In this document: piece by piece, positions 1 to 10,233 of the stretch
Layout: each line of letters opens with the position of its first letter
Position numbering within the stretch: the stretch's first letter is position 1
NCBI GenBank assembly: GCA_946902985.2
Contig: OX336388.2
Span: 290,386,526 to 290,450,525 of the forward strand
Length of the DNA stretch: 64,000 nt
Source of the DNA: Meconema thalassinum
Taxonomy: Eukaryota; Arthropoda; Insecta; Orthoptera; Tettigoniidae
Direction of reading: 5' to 3'
Notes under the pieces: generated by a model
The model's input: the letters and a program-made list of their open reading frames with translations, nothing else
The model's database searches: none
What the model was told of the DNA's origin: nothing
Made by a program: the position numbers and the translations under genes

Positions 1-1017
1 GGACGACACATACTTTTCCCACGTCGTTTTCTTACTCTCCCGAATCAGATATCGGGCTCTGGCACGCATCCTTCTGAAGGTGATAAGGTTGGCCATAGTG
101 TTTTGCCTCCGATAGCATTTGAAAGCACGTCGACGATCTTTAATGGCTGCTGCAATCTCGGCTGTCCACCAAGGGACAAGCTTCCGGCGTGAGTTTCCGG
201 ATGAGGAAGGTATTGTTTCCTCAGCAGCAGCCAAAATACCATTCGTTATGTGAATGGTATGATCGTCGACACTCTCAAAGGTATCTTCGGCAAACACCGC
301 ACGTGCCGTGAAAGTTGGCCAATCAGCCCGACGGAGAAGCCATCGACTTGGTAACTCGATGGCTCTCTGGTTCGGAAGAGTAACGATAATTGGAAAATGG
401 TCACTATTACAAAGGTCGTCGTGTACACCCCACTGTAGCAGGGGAACCAGCGCACGACTGCACAAGGTAATATCGACACTTGAATAAGTGCCGTGTGCAA
501 TAGAGAAGTGCGTAGGTTCCCCTGTGTTCAACAAACACAGGTCCAGCCGCCTGATCAGCCTCTCAAAATCTCTCCCTTTACCGCTAGTGGTAGCGGAGCC
601 CCAGATGGTGTTGTGGGCATTAACATCTCCCAGAAGGAGAAAAGGAGGGGGGAGCTGAGAGACTAGATCCTCCAGCTGTCCGTAATCCGGTTGAGAATCA
701 GGCGGGATGTACACGTTACATACTGTTGCCATTACTGGCAACGAAGTACGAACTGCAACTGCTTCTAGCTGAGTACGCAACGGCACCTCTTCACTATAGA
801 GACTAGAGTGGACGAGAGTGCAGACGCCACCGGCGGCCACAGCTCCGTCCACCCGGTCTTTAGAGAAGAGTTTGAAGTGTCGCATTGTTGTCTCATGTCC
901 AGGACGAAACCTGGATTCCTGAAGACAGACAATGTTTGCCGTAAACTGAGAAATCAATTGGCGTACTTCAGCGAGATGTCGAAAATAGCTATTACAGTTC
1001 CATTGTAATAGTGCCAT
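1..1017 (-). CDS. ORF2 of an I-like LINE, N-terminal endonuclease part, cut by window edge
   Basis: An open frame of 339 codons begins at ATG 1017-1015 and runs off the left edge without a stop. It reads as an apurinic-type endonuclease, the enzyme that nicks target DNA to prime reverse transcription. Visible signature blocks in order are an N-terminal QWNCNS, LQESR carrying the metal-binding Glu, LLGDVNAHN with the catalytic Asp and Asn near residue 127, and NSDHFPI near residue 205. A PWWTAEI block near residue 290, typical of the linker before the reverse transcriptase, lies close to the edge. The start lies 28 bases beyond the ORF1 stop, the usual close ORF1-ORF2 spacing of I and Jockey clade LINEs. 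No stop or frameshift is seen, so the copy may be young. The reverse transcriptase and RNase H would lie outside the window. Confidence 0.85.
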   Translation of the reverse strand, partial: MALLQWNCNSYFRHLAEVRQLISQFTANIVCLQESRFRPGHETTMRHFKLFSKDRVDGAVAAGGVCTLVHSSLYSEEVPLRTQLEAVAVRTSLPVMATVCNVYIPPDSQPDYGQLEDLVSQLPPPFLLLGDVNAHNTIWGSATTSGKGRDFERLIRRLDLCLLNTGEPTHFSIAHGTYSSVDITLCSRALVPLLQWGVHDDLCNSDHFPIIVTLPNQRAIELPSRWLLRRADWPTFTARAVFAEDTFESVDDHTIHITNGILAAAEETIPSSSGNSRRKLVPWWTAEIAAAIKDRRRAFKCYRRQNTMANLITFRRMRARARYLIRESKKTTWEKYVSS

Positions 1018-1045
1018 AGTGTGGACTTAAGTAGAAGATAGTCGT

Positions 1046-2677
1046 CTACTTATGCTTAACCGTTTGCCAACCATCCCTATCCTTCGGAGTAGGTGACAGT
1101 GTAGGAGAGCATTCCTCAATCTCCACATCTCCTTCGGAGGACGAAGAAAACGGAGCGAATGCTCTCTTGGTTGGCGAACGGTTATCGCCGGACTTTCCGG
1201 GTCTCGTCCTTGGTGAAGAGCGAGAGCTGTGACGAGGGACCTTCTCCCGGTCCGATGACTGGGAGTCCGTCCCCGGCACGTCCCGACTATTTTTCTTTTT
1301 GAACCGGCGTTGACGTCTATTTGGGGAAGTAGTTGGTCCCTTCCCCCCTGACGTCTCCGTCCTGCCAAACAATGCAGCACTTGCTAGCACTGCTCCTCCG
1401 GTGGTCGTGGAAGCAGAATTGCCAGCAGGTATTGGAGCTGCCTTTTCAGCAGGAGGGCAAGAGAGACGGCGATGAACAGTCTCTTTCTTACCCGCCGTTC
1501 CTGTTCCCTGTTTTGTTTGGCTGGATATGGGTCCAGCCGTGGCCGGCGAAGACTTCCTCCTCGAACGAGTCGGAGATTGCTTCTTCACTGGCCTTATCGG
1601 AGGAGTTGCCTTCTCCGATGGCGCCGGTTTAGTTGGAGGCACCTGCGCCTTTTGTTGGATGCCAGAAGAAGATTCCGTAACCTTCTTCTGGCTAACAGGG
1701 GTGATAATAGGGCTATTTGTAGCCCCTTTAACAGTGGTAACTCTTTTAGAACTTGCCGATGTCAAGTTTGCCGCTTGATTACTAGATTCGTTTGATACCT
1801 TTTGAGCATATGATACTGAGAAAATAGGAGAGGCCATGGAGCGATATTTTCTGCGTGCTTCAGTGTAGGAGAGCTCGTCTAAGGTCTTTATTTCTTGAAT
1901 TTTCTTCTCCTCTAGGAAGGCAGGACATTCCTTCCAGCGAGGAGAGTGCTCTCCCTTGCAATTTGGACATGCGGGAGGTGGTGTACATTCCGCTCCCTCA
2001 TGAGTGGCCTTGCCACAGGAAAGACAGATAGGCTTTCCCGAGCAACGAGATGAGGTATGTCCAAATCGCTGACACTGAAAACACCGCAATGGAGATGGAA
2101 TATACGGTCGCACATCGAGAGTGTACATTGACACTTTGATCCTCTTGGGCAGGCTATCCGACTCAAACGATAAGATGAACGCCCCGGTGTCAACTAGTAC
2201 ACCATTCATCTTACGTTTGATTCGTCTCACCTCGACAACGCCATGCTTTCCAGTTCTTTCCAGGATACGCTCGTCGGTAGTGTTCACCAGGTCCCTATGA
2301 AATACTAAACCTTTCTTCAGGTTTAGGGACTGGTGCTTCACTACCTCGACTGGAATACCACTGAAACTTGTCGTCCCAAGAAGACCATCTGTCTGTCTCT
2401 TTCCTTGAGTTTTTATCAAGAGTGCGCCGTTTCGCAGCTTTTTTACTGTGTCTACATCGCCCCATTTCCCCTCAATTGCATCATGTAAATCAAAAGGATC
2501 AACGTTTGTAAAAGTTTGCCCATCGGTCCTTGTTACCATAAGGTACCGAGGGAAAAACGTTGAATCCTTTTCATCAAGCGGCGAAACTAGAGGCATAAAC
2601 TTCCTCTTCTTAAATTTTAAAGACGGCTTTGTAAGGGAGCCACCCTGTGAAATAATGGACGCTATGTTTGGTCCCAC
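1046..2677 (-). CDS. ORF1 (gag-like nucleic acid binding protein) of the same I-like LINE
   Basis: This is a 543-residue intact ORF. Residues 199-252 hold three zinc knuckles: two match CX2CX4HX4C and the third is CX2CX3HX6C. This arrangement is known from ORF1 proteins of I, R1 and Jockey clade LINEs, where the protein binds the element RNA in a cytoplasmic particle. Residues 40-195 precede the knuckles and are probably the RNA-recognition-like part, though I see no diagnostic motif there. After residue 300 the protein becomes rich in Ser, Pro, Lys and Arg, which suggests a disordered basic tail. The frame is unbroken and is followed at once by ORF2 on the same strand. The clade is inferred from the knuckles and from the adjacent endonuclease; Jockey rather than I is possible. 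Confidence 0.85.
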   Translation of the reverse strand: MGPNIASIISQGGSLTKPSLKFKKRKFMPLVSPLDEKDSTFFPRYLMVTRTDGQTFTNVDPFDLHDAIEGKWGDVDTVKKLRNGALLIKTQGKRQTDGLLGTTSFSGIPVEVVKHQSLNLKKGLVFHRDLVNTTDERILERTGKHGVVEVRRIKRKMNGVLVDTGAFILSFESDSLPKRIKVSMYTLDVRPYIPSPLRCFQCQRFGHTSSRCSGKPICLSCGKATHEGAECTPPPACPNCKGEHSPRWKECPAFLEEKKIQEIKTLDELSYTEARRKYRSMASPIFSVSYAQKVSNESSNQAANLTSASSKRVTTVKGATNSPIITPVSQKKVTESSSGIQQKAQVPPTKPAPSEKATPPIRPVKKQSPTRSRRKSSPATAGPISSQTKQGTGTAGKKETVHRRLSCPPAEKAAPIPAGNSASTTTGGAVLASAALFGRTETSGGKGPTTSPNRRQRRFKKKNSRDVPGTDSQSSDREKVPRHSSRSSPRTRPGKSGDNRSPTKRAFAPFSSSSEGDVEIEECSPTLSPTPKDRDGWQTVKHK

Positions 2678-2885
2678 GAGTAGCTAGGGAACTAAAAGTC
2701 AACCCCCGGCAGAGCCCCGCTTGCCCGGGGTAAGGCTAAGGTTCTCCAGAGGTCGCCAGGTATCTGGAGGTGGGTCGCTTGTGACTACTCACCCAGTAGC
2801 CATTCATCACCTCGCCACGACCACTCAGCTTGTGATTAGGGGAGGATTCCACCTCCTGTCACGCACACACACATTTACACCAAAG
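2678..2885 (-). other. 5' untranslated region of the I-like LINE
   Basis: This noncoding stretch lies between the ORF1 start and the point near 2885 where sequence matching repeat A begins. It is fairly GC-rich for this window. Internal promoters are expected here in I-clade LINEs, but I could not identify specific promoter motifs. The upstream junction is approximate to about 10 bases. Confidence 0.5.
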
Positions 2886-3130
2886 AAAGAAAAGATGAGA
2901 CAAGGGCCAACTAAGGCGGGAAAGTGAAAGACTCCCTAGGCCTAGGATACCCTAATAACGTCGGGGTCGGAAAAGAACAAGAGTTGACCAAGAGAGGTCG
3001 ACAGGAAAGAAGACGGAGAGGAGCCCGGCACAAGTAAGTGGAAGCAATGCCGGACTCAGCTGGGGTCCCGTGGTCGCTAACCCACGTCCCACTAGATGTG
3101 AGCCCCTGAGGGCTTGCAACAATACCTTCT
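2886..3130 (+). repeat. Repeat A fragment
   Basis: This segment matches 11300-11520 and 62462-62640 at high identity by eye, starting at GATGAGACAAGGGCC and ending in the GTGAGCCCCTGAG block. It is the right-hand part only of the longer unit seen at 10797-11530. The I-like LINE appears to have inserted at its left end. Confidence 0.7.
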
Positions 3131-3134
3131 GCAC

Positions 3135-3995
3135 CTGAGACTCTTACAGTTTCACAGCGGACCACAATTGAACACCTACTGCCCATACTACATCCCTTTG
3201 ATGTGATGACGACGGAAATGTCATCGGAACGCCAACAGACAAATACATGAAATGGTGGGAAAACGCATACAAGAGACGCAAGTTGCCGCAGCGAAACAGG
3301 TGTTAACTGATATGTTGTCAGCCGTAAAACGGAAGTTCAGCAATGTTGAAAGTGTCCTACCGATTGCGCTTCCCACAATCCTCGATCCGAGATTTAAGAT
3401 TTTGCCTTTTATGAGTGGTGCTCAAAGCGATCAGGCTGTGAATATACTGATTAACGAAGCGTGTAGATTATGGCCTACGACCCCATCTACTTCAGTGCAG
3501 GCCATAACCCCAAAATCCATTGAATATATACAGGCCCTAGATGTTTGTTTGTAATAATTGCTGTAAATTTGTAATAATGTATTTGTATGCCATACGCTAA
3601 ATAAATAAATAAATAAAATAAGTGCAGGCCATTACACCATCGAACACAACTGGACACGACACCTCCTTATGGGGAACATTTTTTCCCGTGTCGAAGACGA
3701 AAACCTACGCCACAACGTCAGAGCAGATGCTACGGTCGAGGTACAAAGATATCTGATAGAGCCCTACGAACCCCGCTCGGTAAATCCACTGGATTATTGG
3801 CGACACAATGCATCAAAATTTCCTACACAAGCTAAACTTACGAGGAAATATTTATGTACTCAAGCAACATCCGTTCCTTGTGAATGACTTTTCTCCAAGA
3901 CTGGAACAATCGTAACACATAAAAGGAATCGTTTGCGTGGGGACATAGTGAACATGATTGTCTTTTTAAATTCAAATTGGAAGGACAAGTAGTTC
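3135..3995 (+). pseudogene. hAT transposase C-terminal remnant
   Basis: The first frame (3135-3505) includes LLPILHPFDVMTTEMSSE, then LDPRFK, a block typical of ZBED-like hAT transposases. After an inserted 115-bp LINE end, the frame resumes as TPSNTTGHDTSLWG, then shifts into a segment containing NPLDYWRHN, FPTQAKLTRKYLC and ATSVPCE. These are hallmarks of the C-terminal hAT dimerisation domain. The in-frame TGA directly after SVPCE stands where an Arg codon is expected, which fits CpG decay of CGA. LFSKTG follows in the same frame. The catalytic core upstream of the LLPILHPF block is missing. The copy is dead from at least one frameshift, one stop and the insertion. Confidence 0.75.
3506..3620 (+). 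mobile_element. Extremely 5'-truncated LINE 3' end (115 bp) with 12-bp target duplication
   Basis: The 12 bases AGTGCAGGCCAT occur directly before (3494-3505) and after (3621-3632) this segment. The segment encodes a C-terminal tail, IEYIQALDVCL then stop, similar in position and pattern to the LINE C-termini at 41178 (HYVSELYVKL) and 63180. It ends in ATGCCATACGCTAAATAAATA, the same terminal signature seen at the 3' end of the LINE near 41150. Removing it restores the hAT reading frame across the junction, so this is a clear retrotransposition event. Confidence 0.8.
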
Positions 3996-5306
3996 ACTCC
4001 ACTGATGATATTTTGGTAGTTCAATTTATCAATTTGTAAGTTTATTTCAGTTACTTTACGTTAAGGATTTGTTGTTTTTAATGTAAATATGGAATAAAAT
4101 ACATTTTCAGCTCCATATCTTGTTGTGTAGTCGTACAACGAATAACCAAGTTCAACATCCACAGAGTTAAATATAGTATAGCACTTGGAAAATGAATGTA
4201 TTATACCGGTATGCAGTTTTTATAACTTGTAATTATTGTCGGATTTCAGGCAACCATACACCACTATTCTTAACTCATACCAAATAATAGGGAAATAATT
4301 ACCGAGATACCAGTAGGCCTGCCATTATATTCACGAATGTGTATTGAATAAATTAAATAAATTTAAAATATTAAGGTTTGCGAACTAATTGGGTGCTGGC
4401 GTTATTGTTTTTATTACCCGATGTTCTTAAAAAAATAGGTAAGTTCAGTTCCGGTAACAAACTAACCAAGGTCTAGGCTGAGGTTTGAGATTAACACGCT
4501 AAAATATGCAAATAATGGCATATCAATCTTCTAACACCCACGAGCAATACATCTAGAGATCAAGCCACGTAAAAAATTGATTGGGGGTAATTAGATAACA
4601 GTAATACAGTTCATTAATTGACAAGCAGAAACTATTTTCAGGTAGAAAAAAAGGAAAATATCCGTAATCAATTCTTAGCAATCAAAATACTTATATTGGT
4701 GGACACATATGCCACTATTTGAACATTAAACGAATGATACTAGAACAGTACCGTAAGGTGGCTTTGGAAAACTCAACATAATAAATGGCAAATAAAGTGC
4801 ATTTACTTGTGAAATGACATTACTTTGGCAGGTGGGAGTTCTGTTTGTGCAAACATATGCCCCACACGTCGACATTTCGTCCTACACGCGAAATATCACC
4901 ACTTTTAAGTACGTACGTCACACCATTACATGCTTTTCTTATGGGACTACCGCAATGTTTTGAGCATATGTGAAGGAGTAACTTCTGGCTTCACTTCCTT
5001 GCCGTTAGGGCCTCTCCTTATTACTCCTTGGGCGTACCGACATTACTATACGTCGTGTTGTTTCCATAAATGGCTCACAGATATCGCTGACATCGTCCTC
5101 GGCCTCGATTCCGGACTGGAGTATCTCGAGTATTACGGTTCCAGACTCGATTCTTCGCGAGTCCACTCGCAGCCCATCACTAAATGGAATTGTATGGTAT
5201 GCAATTATACTCCCATACAGAACAGTGTACGTATTGTATTCATTTCAAATAAATAACTCTGCAAACATAAACATAAAAGTCATACGTCAATTCCAATGCC
5301 TAATTA
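3996..5306. other. No identifiable gene
   Basis: This AT-rich stretch has no ORF longer than about 110 codons that resembles anything I know. The 108-codon ORF at 4930-5256 has no recognisable motif. I see no tandem repeat or clear inverted pair. It may be old decayed repeat. Confidence 0.4.
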
Positions 5307-6436
5307 CAGGGTGGCGCACGAAATGTGTCACCATTTGTTTCGTACATAATTTTAAAGTCTCACTAGATATCCCGTTGGCCATCTCAACAGTAGTAGCAGT
5401 GGAGCTTGGAGAAACAAATGAGTTATGAAATGATGCGTAATTCACGATACCGTCGTCAGGAGACCTGTGTTTCCAACATGGCCTCTTTGTTCGCCGGAGT
5501 AAATTGAAGTGGAACGAGTTGCTGTACAGAGAAGCCCCGGCAAATCGTGTAGAAAGGCAGCAGTGCAACTGGGCATATCCAGACACTCCGTTCAACGGAT
5601 TCTTAAAAGTGACCTCCAGATGTACCCGTACAAGATGACCTCTGCTCAGAAGCTCAAGGCAGAACACAAGCGGCAGAGACTACTGGGCGGGGGATAGGGA
5701 ACAAACTCTCAATAATGTTTGGTTTTCGGACGAGCGTATTTTCATTTGAACGGTCTGATTAACAAACAAAATGTACACTTTTGGGCGCAAGTGCTTCATG
5801 AACGACTACATTATGCTCCGAGGATTACGGTGTGGGCCGCAATTTCCAGCCACGGACTTATTGAGCCCTTGTTTTCGAAGAAACTGTGAACAGTGAGCGT
5901 CATTCGAGCATGCTCCGCAATAACTTTGTTCCACAGCTTCTTGCTACTGCGTTGCCCTTCAACACGCAGTGGTTCATGCAAGATGGAGCAAAGCCACACA
6001 CTGCAAGCATTGTGTTGGATTTCTTGCACGAGCGTTTCGACATACGGGTCATTTCACTCAGATTTGCGGATCGTTTTAATGACGGCAATTTTGGCCCCCC
6101 AAAAGGCCAAACCTCAACCCATGTGACTTCTTTCTCTGGGGGTTCCTAAAGGAAACAATTTTCCGAAACGTCCACATGATTTAATGGAGCTCAGACGCCT
6201 TATTCTTCAAGCTTGCAGTGAATTAACGGAGGACATGTGCCGTAGGATTTTCGCTAACATGAGTGTTCGTTTGAAGGAAATTGGGAATCTAAATGGTGGA
6301 TATATTGAGCACGTGCTGCATTAGAATAAATCTCCACAGAGTGTACTCCATGGTAGTATATGTTCCTTTGAGTTTGTCTTGACAGTAAAGTTTTCATTCA
6401 GATACAAAATGGTGACACATTTCGTGCGCCACCCTG
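5307..6436 (+). mobile_element. Mariner-like (Tc1/mariner superfamily) DNA transposon, 1130 bp
   Basis: The element starts CAGGGTGGCGCACGAAATGT and ends with its exact reverse complement. The terminal inverted repeats are identical for 30 bp (5307-5336 and 6407-6436). Both ends abut TA (5305-5306 and 6437-6438), the target site of this superfamily. It encloses a broken transposase gene and sits in a Helitron Rep remnant, whose reading frame is visible right up to 6438. Confidence 0.85.
5415..6325 (+). pseudogene. Mariner-like DDD transposase, multiply disrupted
   Basis: Readable pieces lie in order in different frames. A helix-turn-helix segment at 5509-5690 includes AAVQLGISRHSVQRIL. FSDERIF follows, with the first catalytic Asp at 5728-5730. 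FMQDGAKPHTA carries the second Asp at 5982-5984, and NLNPCDFFLWG gives a third acidic residue at 6124-6126, an Asp as in mariner-like DD(n)D enzymes rather than the Glu of Tc1. A C-terminal ELRRLILQACSELTEDMCRR block runs to about 6320. Several frameshifts separate the pieces and internal stops follow FSDERIFI, so it cannot make an active enzyme. The N-terminal start is not certain. Confidence 0.75.
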
Positions 6437-8200
6437 TACATACCGCCCACCCTGTACTACTCCCTGGACAGTTTTCAGGGCATCGAATGAAGTAGGGCCT
6501 CGCACCTCTTGCAATAAGAGTCGCAGTACTAGCATTCAGAACTGCCGGATGTACTGTATAAACCGTGCCTAAAACATTATCTTGCTTCAATTGAGGGTTG
6601 CCTGCTACTGCCTTCCCCTGTTTCCTTCGGCGGAACATCCTATTTGTCCATACGTAGTAGGTCGGCACTTCACTGTGCAGAAGGGTTCTTGCAAAGCTGT
6701 CTAATTTGCAAAGATCGAAGATGTGTAGTTTTTGGAGGTTTATTGATTCTTTGGACTATGTTTTCGTCCGTGAAGTATATCCTTTGACCATTCTCAAAAT
6801 GGACTGCAAGATGTACAACATGAGGGTACCACTCATGTATGTGAAAGCTCAAGATTCGCCAGACTGCCTCAGAACTACTAATGTAGCGGCCAGCTTCGTA
6901 CCTCGATACTTCATCCAGCTCCTCAACGGTCAGAACCTTCACTGATGTACTTACAAATGTACTTGATTGACTTAACAGAGTTGCGGTATTCAACGTAGAT
7001 ATGAGCTGAGAAGGTGCGAGATAGGACAGGATTAAAGGGTACTGCCCAGCGATTGTCAAGTTCAACCCCGTTAACGTAAAAGCTGCGGTACTGAGGGTAG
7101 CCGTCCTCTCCGGTCTGTGAGGTGTCGAGGGTACTTCTTACTGCATGAACCGTTCACCATGCAAGGCGATTTGCTGTTGGATTTCCGCACGGGCCATCTA
7201 TCATGCTGGACTTGACAATTTCATTAAGTTTTGGGTCTTCGTCGGGATGGGGGATTTCAGCACTAATAGTTTTGTCTATCATAACGGCCTTAATCTTTTC
7301 TTCCAGCCACAGAAGAATGTGAACGTGGGGAAGGCATCGTTTCTGCCAATTCCACCGAGTACATGTGACATCTGGTAGCACCAAAAATACATCCTTTAGT
7401 AAGAAGTTTTATAATTAGTTTCACCTTTAAATGAAAGACCCGCGCTATGACGTCGTGCCTGTCGTGAGGGTTTTGGCCTTCGCTCAAGAGCTCAGTGATT
7501 TCTGGCCATTTCGGATTACATGTAAACGTAATGAAAAGGTCAGGACGTCCGAAATGGCGCACATAGGACATGGCGTCTTGAGTGCGTTCGTGCACATAGC
7601 GGGGACCTCCCATGAAAGATGACGGCAGCACCACCATCTTGCCCAGTTCGGACGGCTGACCGTCATATCTAATCATGTCGTCTCTTAGATGCACATAGTC
7701 CTCACATCTTAACGATTTTTGGTTATATCGAATCCAGTTGAGGCGTTCAGTTTCTATTTTCTCAAACATATCAACCAGAAATTGGATAAGAAGATTGCAA
7801 AACAGTAGAATATAGGAATTCTGGCCACTACGTTCCATGATCCTGTACAACAACAAAATGTTTTTCGAGGCTGATGGGTCTTACGGTCACGTTGAGGAAT
7901 GTTGATCGAGTAGCCGTCCTCTCCACGGCAGAATGAGCGGGTACTGAAGAGTGTCTCGCTGGTCCGTGTCTGCTATGGAGCACGATGTCTCTCCCCTCAA
8001 ATTCCTGACTCACAATCAGGATAGCTACTTCCTTAGCTGTCGGAGCATTAAAACGACCTCTTGGAGCATCCGAGGGCTTCCTGTCAGCGTTGATCACCAC
8101 TTGAAAGTTCTTCTGACCTTTGGGAACGGACTCAAGAGCATCCTTGAAGTCCTGAATATGTTTAGTATGTTGATGCAGTAACTCCTGTAGTTGGCTGCCT
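6437..8200 (-). pseudogene. Helitron Rep/helicase N-terminal region, decayed
   Basis: Reading down the minus strand from about 8190, pieces match the Helitron replication-initiator region in the correct order. They are VVINADRKPSDAPRGRFNAP with EVAILIV (8100-7990), then LIQFLVDMFEKIETERLNWI through FGRPDLFITFTCNPKWPEI (7790-7500). LPHVHILLWL near 7340 is the HUH nuclease motif with both His residues kept. GRYISSSEAVWRI and VVHLAVHFENGQRIYF follow (6890-6760), then PTYYVWTN near 6665. The Rep strand-transfer tyrosine region and the helicase are absent because a mariner-like element interrupts at 6438 and no continuation is seen beyond it. At least four frame changes are present. Such proteins drive rolling-circle transposition. 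Confidence 0.8.
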
Positions 8201-8221
8201 CTTACTGTATGTCCCTCTCGG

Positions 8222-9268
8222 TGTTAGTTAGTTAGTTATTGTTGTTTTAAGGGGCGGAACTACGAGGTCATCTGCCCCTCTTAACACAGATTAAAGAATA
8301 CAAATTTGGAATTGAATTTAAAATTTTGAGGTGGACGCCTAAATTTAAAAAGACCAAAAATTAATAAAACAAAAACAAAACCATTAAATAAAAATTTAAG
8401 TTTATAAAAAATACGGAAAAACAAAACATAATCATTCAAAAACGAACAAGTCGTTGAGTCAATTTATACTGGAAAATTTAGATTGCTGGCCCTAACCCAC
8501 TCTCACTTATAAAGCGGATAACGCGATCAGCAGCCACCGCGTCATCGGCTAATATAAGTTTGAGTGTCGTCTGCAAACCAAGGTTTCTTCGTAAGTCAGC
8601 AAGATCCACACACTCGGTTAAAATGTGGGCCACGGTGAAAACGGCTCCACAGGTACAAAGTGGGGGGTCTTCCCTTCTCATGAGATATGAGTCGGTGGAT
8701 CTTGTATGACCTATCCTTAGCCTACACAAAATGACAGACTCTCTCTGTGACCGGAAAGAGCTCCGCCACACGCGAGTAGTTCCCTTGATCGCCCACAGTT
8801 TACTGGGCAGTGGGTCAGCTAGCCACTGACTCTCCCAAAATGCCAGAACTCGTAGGCGTAACTGAGATCGAATATCTCTAGCGGGTACCTCCATTGGTCG
8901 AGGTGGTAGTGATACCGCCACTTTTGCAGCTTGGTCCGCTAACTCATTTCCCGCAATTCTCATGTGGCTTGGAAGCCACAGAAAGGTGATACGAGTGTCA
9001 GTGTGGCACAGAACGGCTAGTAGGTCGTGGATTCGCTGCACTAGGGGGCGTTGCGGGAAACATGTAGCAATTGACTGCAACGAACTCAAAGAGTCGGTAC
9101 ACACGAGAAAGTGGGTTCGTTCATCCTGTAGTGCAAACTGCAGAGCTTCATAGTATACTTGCAGGAATGCGGGCTGCTGTTGAGATGCTGGCAGAAAACT
9201 ACCAATGGCATGGTAGACCTGACCCTGAACCTTAATGTCGGCATAAAATTTCCCTCCTTTACCTCCTT
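8222..9268 (-). mobile_element. 5'-truncated I-clade LINE: RNase H end, 3' UTR and tail
   Basis: The element runs on the minus strand from a truncated 5' end near 9268 to a 3' tail of TAAC units at 8222-8238. The 3' UTR (8477-8239) ends in a short hairpin formed by AGGGGC and GCCCCT followed by TTAAAACAACAATAAC. Repeat A carries a very similar terminus, which suggests a shared retrotransposition signal. Confidence 0.75.
8478..9268 (-). CDS. LINE ORF2 C-terminus with RNase H domain, truncated
   Basis: The open frame continues upstream of the Met at 9104 to about 9262, reading FYADIKVQGQVYHAIGSF, then YYEALQFAL with the RNase H Glu and VCTDSLSSL with its Asp. ITFLWLPSHMRIAGNELADQAA follows, giving the WxPSHxxIxGNExAD block that carries the last catalytic residues. 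An RNase H domain fused to ORF2 is known from the I, R1 and related clades. The last about 100 residues hold the Cys-rich LCTCGAVFTVAHILTEC, a CCHC finger common at LINE C-termini. The surviving part has no stop. The reverse transcriptase is missing through 5' truncation, so no function is expected. It may belong to the family of the intact element at the left edge, but the domains do not overlap and this cannot be tested here. Confidence 0.8.
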
Positions 9269-9520
9269 AGCTCCAAAAGAAGTCATTTGAAAGCACCCAT
9301 TATACTTCCGAATGTTGGAGAGGCAGTATTTGGGATCAGGGTGCTGGCGCGTCAGGAGGCTATTCAAAGGTTCAGGAAACGTTTGTATGGGAGGAAGCTG
9401 AACTTTGCCGCTACTACACCACATACCAAGAGTTTCATCCCTCCATTTTTGGCGTTACAAAAAGATCATGCCACTTTATTTCGTAGATCAATTGTCTTGT
9501 CTGAGGAATAATTTATTTGG
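9269..9520. other. Unassigned, 250 bp
   Basis: A 74-codon plus-strand ORF (9287-9511) has no recognisable motif. The stretch is probably the pre-existing target of the flanking LINE insertions. Confidence 0.35.
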
Positions 9521-10233
9521 GGTTGTTGTTGTTGTTGTTTGATTCTTCAGTCCTTTGACTGGTTTGATGCAGCCCTCCATAGCTCCCTGTCTTGAGCTAA
9601 TCGTTTCATCTCTACATAGCTACCACACCCTACATCCGAAGCAATCTGTTTAACATATTCTAACCTTGGTCTACCCCTACAATTCTTGTCTTCAACCCTT
9701 CCTGCCATAACTAAGCTTGCTACTCCTGAGTGTCTTAGTATGTGTCCTACCAACCTATCTCTTCTCTTCATTAGCTGTCGCCAGAAACATCTCTCCTCTC
9801 CCACTCGCCTTAATACCTCTTCGTTTGTCACCCTCTCTACCCATCTGTTCTTCATCATTCTCCTGTAACACCACATTTCAAATGCTTCCATTCTCCTGTT
9901 TTCTGCTGCACCAATAGTCCAAGTTTCACTTCCATAGAGCGCCACGCTCCAGAGAAAGGTTTTCAAAAATGACTTCCTAATAGGACCTACCTAAATCTAT
10001 ATTCGATGTCAACAGATTCCTTTTTTGTAAAAAGGCTTTTCTTGCCTGAGCCAACCTACTTTTTATATCCTCTTTGCTTCGTCCATCACTGGTTATTTTG
10101 CTTCCTATGTAACAGAAGTCTCCTACTTCCTTCAGCTTTTCACCTGCCAATTTGATGTCCATAGAGGTTTCTGTTTTATTTCGGCTCCATTCCAGTATTT
10201 TTGCTTTACATTTATTCATTTTCATCATGTATT
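9521..10233 (-). pseudogene. 5'-truncated LINE, family R, copy 1 (RT C-terminal region)
   Basis: Minus-strand frames read MNKCKAKILEWSRNKTETSM, SKITSDGRSKEDIKSRLAQA and RNLLTSNIDLG (10228-9980), then after a small disruption near 9970 KTFLWSVALYGSETWTIGAA, AFEMWCYRRMMKNRWVERVT, GHILRHSG, RGRPRLEYVKQI and the end ASNQSKD (9966-9547). This is the region after the palm domain of a non-LTR reverse transcriptase, of a type very common in insect genomes and often labelled RTE-like. The 3' tail is a run of CAA units, seen here as GTT repeats at 9521-9540. Copies of the same family lie at 21773, 37996 and 59703. Confidence 0.8.

Noticed and set aside
1333..1795. Several overlapping plus-strand ORFs of 83-107 codons
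   Set aside because: They lie opposite the intact minus-strand ORF1 of the I-like LINE and have no motifs of their own. They are shadow frames.
9287..9511. A 74-residue basic protein on the plus strand
   Set aside because: No motif, no neighbours of the same kind, and flanked by truncated LINEs on both sides.
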